From Maridesulfovibrio sp. (GTDB lineage Bacteria > Desulfobacterota > Desulfovibrionia > Desulfovibrionales > Desulfovibrionaceae): a stretch of DNA of 64,000 nt. Shown in pieces: positions 59,911 to 64,000 of the stretch. The notes below the pieces were generated by a model that had not been told where the DNA came from, made no database searches, and saw nothing but the letters and a program-made list of their open reading frames with translations. Within the stretch, counting starts at the first letter, position 1, and each line of letters opens with the position of its first letter. Position numbers and translations under genes: made by a program. The stretch covers positions 496,001 to 560,000 of the forward strand of contig NZ_OY780933.1 of assembly GCF_963676065.1 (NCBI RefSeq), written 5' to 3'.

Positions 59911-59939
59911 TTGACTTATTTCAGATACGGACAGACAAT
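59911..59939 (+). promoter_or_regulatory. Possible sigma-70 promoter of the alcohol dehydrogenase gene
   Basis: TTGACT, 17 bases, GACAAT, in the 100-base gap before the gene at 59994. The -10 is a fair match only. Confidence 0.35.
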
Positions 59940-59993
59940 CGGATTATGCAATAAAAATATAAAGATAGGCTGAGTCTAAAGCAGGGAGAATAT

Positions 59994-61136
59994 ATGCAGA
60001 TAACCAAATTCGCCATACCGGAAGTTATTTTCGGAAACGGCAGTATTACATATCTGGCTTCATGCGCCCAAAGACTGGGTGGCAAAAGAGTAATGCTCGT
60101 CAGCGATAAGGGTTTGGAAAAATCAGGCTGGGTTAAAATCATCATCAATCTGCTCAATGCCGCAAATCTGGACTGCGTTTATTTCGACGGGTTAACCTCC
60201 AACCCCCGCTCTTCCCAGATTCAGCAGGGGGCCGAGCTCTACCTGAAAAATAATGCCGATGTCATCATCGGACTTGGAGGAGGCAGCCCGATTGACGCGT
60301 CAAAGGGAATTGCCACCATAGTCAGCAACGGTGGGAACATCCACGATTATGAGGGCGCAAACCGCATCAGCCGTCCCCTGCCGCCCATGATCCTGATCCC
60401 GACTACAGCCGGAAGCGGCTCTGATGTATCCCAATACGCCATCATCACGGATAAAAAACGTAAAGTGAAAATGGCCATCATCAGCCGATCTCTGGTCCCT
60501 AATATTTCCATTATCGATCCTGACCTGCTGATAACTAAACCGCGAGGTCTCATTCTGGCCTCGGCAGTGGATGCGCTGGCCCATGCCATTGAGTCCTATG
60601 TTTCCCGCCTGGCCTCTCCCTTCACGGAATCACAGGCGTTAACAGCCATCAGGCTCATTGCCGGAAACATTAAGCCCGCAGCAAACTCACGGGACCCGGA
60701 AGCCTTGAAAAATCTTTCCATTGCCAGCACCGCCGCTGGCATGTCCTTCAGTAACGCCGGTTTAGGAGTCGGCCACTCTCTGGCCCATTCACTTGGCGGG
60801 AGATATGATGTCACCCACGGGCTTACTCTGCCCATCCTGCTTCCCGCTGTGGTTCGCTTTAACAAACCCTGCGCCGAAAGGAAGATGGAAAACATCGCCA
60901 GAACCATTAACGAAAGCTGCCCGGCTCCGGTCAGGCAGAAAAAAAGAAATCTTAGCCAAATTCTGCAATCCATGTTTGAAGAGCTGGGAATCCCAATGCG
61001 CCTGCGGGAGATTGTACCGGATAATGACCAGATGGATGAAATATGCCGGCTGGCGGCCAGAGATGCCTGCACAGTAACGAATCCACGGGAAGCGGACTGC
61101 GAGGATCTGCTCACCATATGCAGGGAGTCTTGGTAA
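59994..61136 (+). CDS. Iron-containing alcohol dehydrogenase
   Basis: 380 residues of the group III alcohol dehydrogenase family. Nucleotide-binding GGGSPIDASKGIA and PTTAGSGSDVSQYA, metal ligands in ALAHAIESY, VGHSLAHSLGG and DVTHGL. It interconverts alcohols and aldehydes with NAD(P)H, and could make or remove the aldehyde used by Mop. GGGAG precedes the ATG. The stop overlaps the kinase start (TAATG). Confidence 0.92.
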   Translation: MQITKFAIPEVIFGNGSITYLASCAQRLGGKRVMLVSDKGLEKSGWVKIIINLLNAANLDCVYFDGLTSNPRSSQIQQGAELYLKNNADVIIGLGGGSPIDASKGIATIVSNGGNIHDYEGANRISRPLPPMILIPTTAGSGSDVSQYAIITDKKRKVKMAIISRSLVPNISIIDPDLLITKPRGLILASAVDALAHAIESYVSRLASPFTESQALTAIRLIAGNIKPAANSRDPEALKNLSIASTAAGMSFSNAGLGVGHSLAHSLGGRYDVTHGLTLPILLPAVVRFNKPCAERKMENIARTINESCPAPVRQKKRNLSQILQSMFEELGIPMRLREIVPDNDQMDEICRLAARDACTVTNPREADCEDLLTICRESW

Positions 61137-62338
61137 TGACCAACAAAACAGCACTGCACGATCTGATCGGCATTGAACATCATAAATTAAATTTCTTTCA
61201 GGAGCTGCAAAAAAACATAAAGGAACTGAAGGAAATTAACCGCGAATCAGAAGATCAGCGTTGCGAGATCGCGGCCATCCTCGACGGCATTACCGATGTA
61301 ATGATGGTTCTTTCCGAAGATATGGAAATTATTTCTGTAAACCGGATATTTGAACGGCTTTTCCCCGGGGTGAACCCCATCGGGAAAAAATGCTACGCCC
61401 TATTCCGTGATAGCGAAGGGCCCTGTTCGGAGTGCCCGGCGTTCAAATCCCTTTCCACCAACTCGGTATGCAAGGACACCGCAATCTTCCGAATTGACGG
61501 TAAAAATCTGCGTTTCGACATGGTTGCCTCACCGCTGAAAACTCCCGGCACCGAAGAAGATCGCATCCTTATATTCAAACGGGATGTGACTATGGAAAAA
61601 GAATATCAGGCCAAATTCTATCAAGCTGAAAAAATGGCTACAATCGGAGTGCTCGCCGCAGGCGTGGCCCACGAGATCAACAATCCCATGGCCGCGGTAG
61701 CCGGATTTGCCGAGGGAATCCAGCGCCGGTTAACCCGCATGGATGACAAAATCCCTGATGAGCTGGCCGAAGATCTTTACGATTACACCAATACCATTCT
61801 CAAAGAATGCCTGCGTTGTCAGGATATCGTCAAAACACTGCTTTCATTCAGCAGACCGGTGGCCTCGGAATTTATTCCGGTGGATATGAATCAGGTTGCC
61901 GAGGATACCCTGCGCCTGCTTGACCACCAATTCCGGCGCTATCAGAATGTTGAACTCAACATAAACCTTGCCTCGCCTATGCCATCCATTTTAGGTAATG
62001 AGGCCCAGCTTAAGCAGGTCATTCTCAACCTGCTTACCAATGCGGTGGACGCCATTGAACACAATGGAAAGATCGACATTGAAACTTTTGTTAAGGACGG
62101 ACACGTGGGAGTGCGGGTCAGTGATTCCGGCTACGGCATTCCCGAGGAAAACAGAGTTATGCTCTTCGAACCTTTCTTCACCACCAAACAGGTAGGCAAG
62201 GGGATCGGCATAGGTCTGTCCACCTGCTATAATATTGTAAGAGAACACAACGGCGAAATTTTAGTGGACAGTGAAGTGGGCAAAGGTTCCAGCTTTACTG
62301 TCCTTTTCCATCCCGCAGAGAGATTTGATAATGCCTGA
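61136..62338 (+). CDS. Soluble PAS sensor histidine kinase
   Basis: 400 residues from the ATG at 61136, which overlaps the dehydrogenase stop and follows GGGAG; an upstream in-frame start would lie inside that gene. A coiled-coil-like N-terminus precedes a PAS domain (about 50-165) with a cysteine cluster (CYALF, GPCSECPAF, SVCKDTA), suggesting redox or metal sensing. Then come HisKA (GVAHEINNPMAAVAGFAEG) and HATPase (NLLTNAVDAIEH, DSGYGIPEE, GKGIGIGLSTCYN). No membrane helix. Pairs with the next gene. Confidence 0.9.
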   Translation: MTNKTALHDLIGIEHHKLNFFQELQKNIKELKEINRESEDQRCEIAAILDGITDVMMVLSEDMEIISVNRIFERLFPGVNPIGKKCYALFRDSEGPCSECPAFKSLSTNSVCKDTAIFRIDGKNLRFDMVASPLKTPGTEEDRILIFKRDVTMEKEYQAKFYQAEKMATIGVLAAGVAHEINNPMAAVAGFAEGIQRRLTRMDDKIPDELAEDLYDYTNTILKECLRCQDIVKTLLSFSRPVASEFIPVDMNQVAEDTLRLLDHQFRRYQNVELNINLASPMPSILGNEAQLKQVILNLLTNAVDAIEHNGKIDIETFVKDGHVGVRVSDSGYGIPEENRVMLFEPFFTTKQVGKGIGIGLSTCYNIVREHNGEILVDSEVGKGSSFTVLFHPAERFDNA

Positions 62339-63674
62339 ACCATACAAAGTACTTATTGTTGACGACGAAGAATCCATACTGAAGCTGCTTAGCAAAGAGC
62401 TTGCCGGCCCGGAAAGGATTCTGCATACCGCAAACTGCGCAAAAGCCGCCCGGGAGATGGTTCGCAAGGAACGCTACGAAGTTATTGTCTCCGACATTCG
62501 CCTACCGGATGGTGACGGTCTTGAGCTGCTCACCGAGTTCAAGGATATGGAACCTGATGTAGAAGTGATCCTGATCACCGGGCACGGTAATATCGATAAC
62601 GCGGTTGAAGCTATACGCATCGGGGCCTACGATTACATAACCAAACCTTTCCGCCTCGACAAAGTCGATCTGGTCGTGGACAGGGCATGGCAAAGAGTCT
62701 GTCTGACCCGTGAAAACCGGAGCTATCGCCATTCCCAGCAATCAGATACCACCAGCTCACAACTTGTAGGCAGCTCTACCCCCATCAAGCAGATACGGCA
62801 TCTGATCAATAAAGTTGCGCCCACCAAAGTCCCGGTGCTGATTACCGGGGAGTCCGGGGCAGGTAAGGACGTAGTGGCCCACTCCATTCACTGCGCCAGT
62901 CAACGGGCCGGTAAACCCATGATCGTCAAAAACTGCGCAACTCTGCAAAAAGAACTTTCACGCAGCGAACTTTTCGGACACACCAAAGGTTCCTTCACCG
63001 GAGCAACGGAAAACTGCGACGGGCTGATGACATTTGCCCACACCGGCACCCTGTTTCTTGATGAAATAGGGGAACTGCCCATGGAAGTGCAGGCATCGCT
63101 GCTGCGCGTGCTGGAATCACACACTTTCCGCCGGGTAGGTGAAAAAGATGAACGCACCGTGGACATCCGCTTCCTTTTTGCCACGAACCGCAACCTTGCC
63201 AAAGAAGTGGAAGAAGGAAGATTCCATGAAGCCCTCTTCCATCGCATCAATGTCTTCAACATCAGCCTTCCGGAACTAAAGGACCGCCGCGAGGACGTGC
63301 CTCTGCTCATAGATTTTTTCATCAACAAACTCGGCTTCCAGATGGGACAGGGCGAATACACCATCAGTGAGCGCGCCATGCAATGCATGCTCTCCTACCA
63401 CTGGCCGGGCAATGTCCGCGAACTGCGCAACGTACTGGAGCGCAGCATTATTCTGGCCGACAACAACACCATCACCTGCGCCTGCCTGCCCAAAGAAATC
63501 GCCGACCAGCCGGAACGTGAAGGAGAAGCGGGAATCCTCTCACTTGAAAGAATGGAGAGGGAGCACATCATCAAGGCGCTCGATTTCTTCAACGGCAATC
63601 GGCAGAAAGCTGCACTGGCACTCGGCATCGGAAGGAAAACCCTTTACCGCAAGATTGATAAATACAATTTATAG
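62331..63674 (+). CDS. NtrC-family sigma-54 response regulator
   Basis: 447 residues from the ATG at 62331, overlapping the kinase stop by 8 bases. Receiver: DDEES, phospho-acceptor in VIVSDIRLPDGDG, and TKPF. AAA+ domain: Walker A GESGAGKDVV, sigma-54 loop GSFTGA, Walker B GTLFLDEIGELP. Fis-type helix-turn-helix: RQKAALALGIGRKTLYRKI. It is expected to activate a sigma-54 promoter, perhaps of the alcohol dehydrogenase or Mop cluster; I found no clear -24/-12 site there. Confidence 0.92.
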   Translation: MPEPYKVLIVDDEESILKLLSKELAGPERILHTANCAKAAREMVRKERYEVIVSDIRLPDGDGLELLTEFKDMEPDVEVILITGHGNIDNAVEAIRIGAYDYITKPFRLDKVDLVVDRAWQRVCLTRENRSYRHSQQSDTTSSQLVGSSTPIKQIRHLINKVAPTKVPVLITGESGAGKDVVAHSIHCASQRAGKPMIVKNCATLQKELSRSELFGHTKGSFTGATENCDGLMTFAHTGTLFLDEIGELPMEVQASLLRVLESHTFRRVGEKDERTVDIRFLFATNRNLAKEVEEGRFHEALFHRINVFNISLPELKDRREDVPLLIDFFINKLGFQMGQGEYTISERAMQCMLSYHWPGNVRELRNVLERSIILADNNTITCACLPKEIADQPEREGEAGILSLERMEREHIIKALDFFNGNRQKAALALGIGRKTLYRKIDKYNL

Positions 63675-63703
63675 TTACACCCGGACCTAAGAAAATTATG
63701 CAG

Positions 63704-63732
63704 GCCGTCCCTCGTAATGTGGGGCGGCTTTT
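63704..63732 (+). terminator. Rho-independent terminator
   Basis: Eight-bp stem GCCGTCCC / GGGGCGGC (one G-T pair) with a 9-base loop, then TTTT, 30 bases after the response regulator stop. Ends the Mop-associated gene run. Confidence 0.8.
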
Positions 63733-63844
63733 CATATTCAGCACCAGTCTTTTTTGTGCCAAACCAGCCCCAGCTTATTTTTCACTGGACTTTTTTCCCA
63801 TATCGGAGACGATAAAGTGTGAATAAACCCTAAAGGAATCCAAT

Positions 63845-64000
63845 ATGCATAAAAAACTTCTCCACATAATATTACTGGCACTATTCATAAGCTCCACGGC
63901 TTACGCGGCCCCGCTTCAGCCCGGTGAGAATTTCCCGGACATTCCCCTCAAAGGAGAATTGACCGCAAAACAAAAAACTTATCTCGGCCTTAAAGGTGAC
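63845..64000 (+). CDS. Exported protein, 3' end outside window
   Basis: Only 52 codons are present. AAGGAA precedes the ATG. It has a clear signal peptide (KLLHIILLALFISSTAYA-AP). The mature start (LQPGENFPDIPLKGELTAKQ) resembles the beginning of TlpA/redoxin-type periplasmic thioredoxin-like proteins (PG-x-x-FPD-x-x-L), but the active-site region lies beyond the window, so this is tentative. Confidence 0.6.
   Translation, partial: MHKKLLHIILLALFISSTAYAAPLQPGENFPDIPLKGELTAKQKTYLGLKGD

Noticed and set aside
1..64000. CRISPR array, rRNA operon, IS element or prophage structural genes
   Set aside because: No regularly spaced repeats, rRNA-like sequence, transposase or phage structural gene was seen; only the integrase remnant and tRNA-Thr copies point to mobility.

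Overview
The window looks like a chromosome segment from a marine-type sulfate reducer of the Desulfovibrionaceae (Desulfovibrio/Maridesulfovibrio-like). The support is a 907-residue aldehyde oxidoreductase very close in length and sequence to the D. gigas MOP enzyme, a TunR-type integrase/TOBE regulator, a selenocysteine formate dehydrogenase, an [FeFe] hydrogenase with HydE, HydF and HydG, and many sigma-54 activators. Base composition is near 48-50% G+C by eye, except for one AT-rich gene at 24.2-25.7 kb.

Layout. 0-3.4 kb: end of an unrecognised membrane protein and a chemoreceptor. 4.0-20.1 kb: a polyamine catabolism block. PotABCD imports polyamines. Agmatine deiminase, N-carbamoylputrescine amidase, putrescine aminotransferase, an aldehyde dehydrogenase, GABA aminotransferase and succinate-semialdehyde dehydrogenase form an unbroken route from agmatine to succinate. 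An Lrp protein and a sigma-54 activator sit in the middle, and three identical-half palindromes lie upstream of gabT. 20.2-26.3 kb: a small membrane/PAS cluster divergent from an OmpR-type two-component system, a decayed integrase, and an AT-rich orphan with an HEXXH motif. 26.5-39.4 kb: one long minus-strand operon for a formate dehydrogenase/[FeFe] hydrogenase complex (HDCR-like: fdhF, two HycB-type ferredoxins, hydA), its own two-component regulators, and the maturases hydG, hydE and hydF with aspA and an unknown gene. 39.8 kb: tRNA-Thr(CGT), then tpx. 40.7-46.1 kb: tunR divergent from a molybdate/tungstate ABC operon with two binding proteins and two permeases around one ATPase. 46.5-63.7 kb: a structured leader RNA, a MoeA-like protein, the aldehyde oxidoreductase, and about a dozen co-directional genes apparently for maturation and redox partnering of that enzyme, ending in a two-component system.

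The main structural discovery is that the 3' half of tRNA-Thr and/or its downstream hairpin recurs in the same orientation at about 3.85, 20.1 and 26.27 kb, with the intact tRNA at 39.8 kb. These copies divide the left two thirds of the window into three tandem blocks (polyamine, small AT-rich, hydrogenase). This is what serial island insertion at one tRNA gene would leave.

The metal theme ties the right half together. TunR and the mod genes supply Mo/W. The leader RNA may sense the cofactor. MoeA-like, XdhC, MobA-like and a radical SAM protein of the pterin-methylase type would build or load the cofactor of the aldehyde oxidoreductase, and FdhF is a second Mo/W consumer. The least understood part is the gene set 50.7-59.9 kb behind the aldehyde oxidoreductase.
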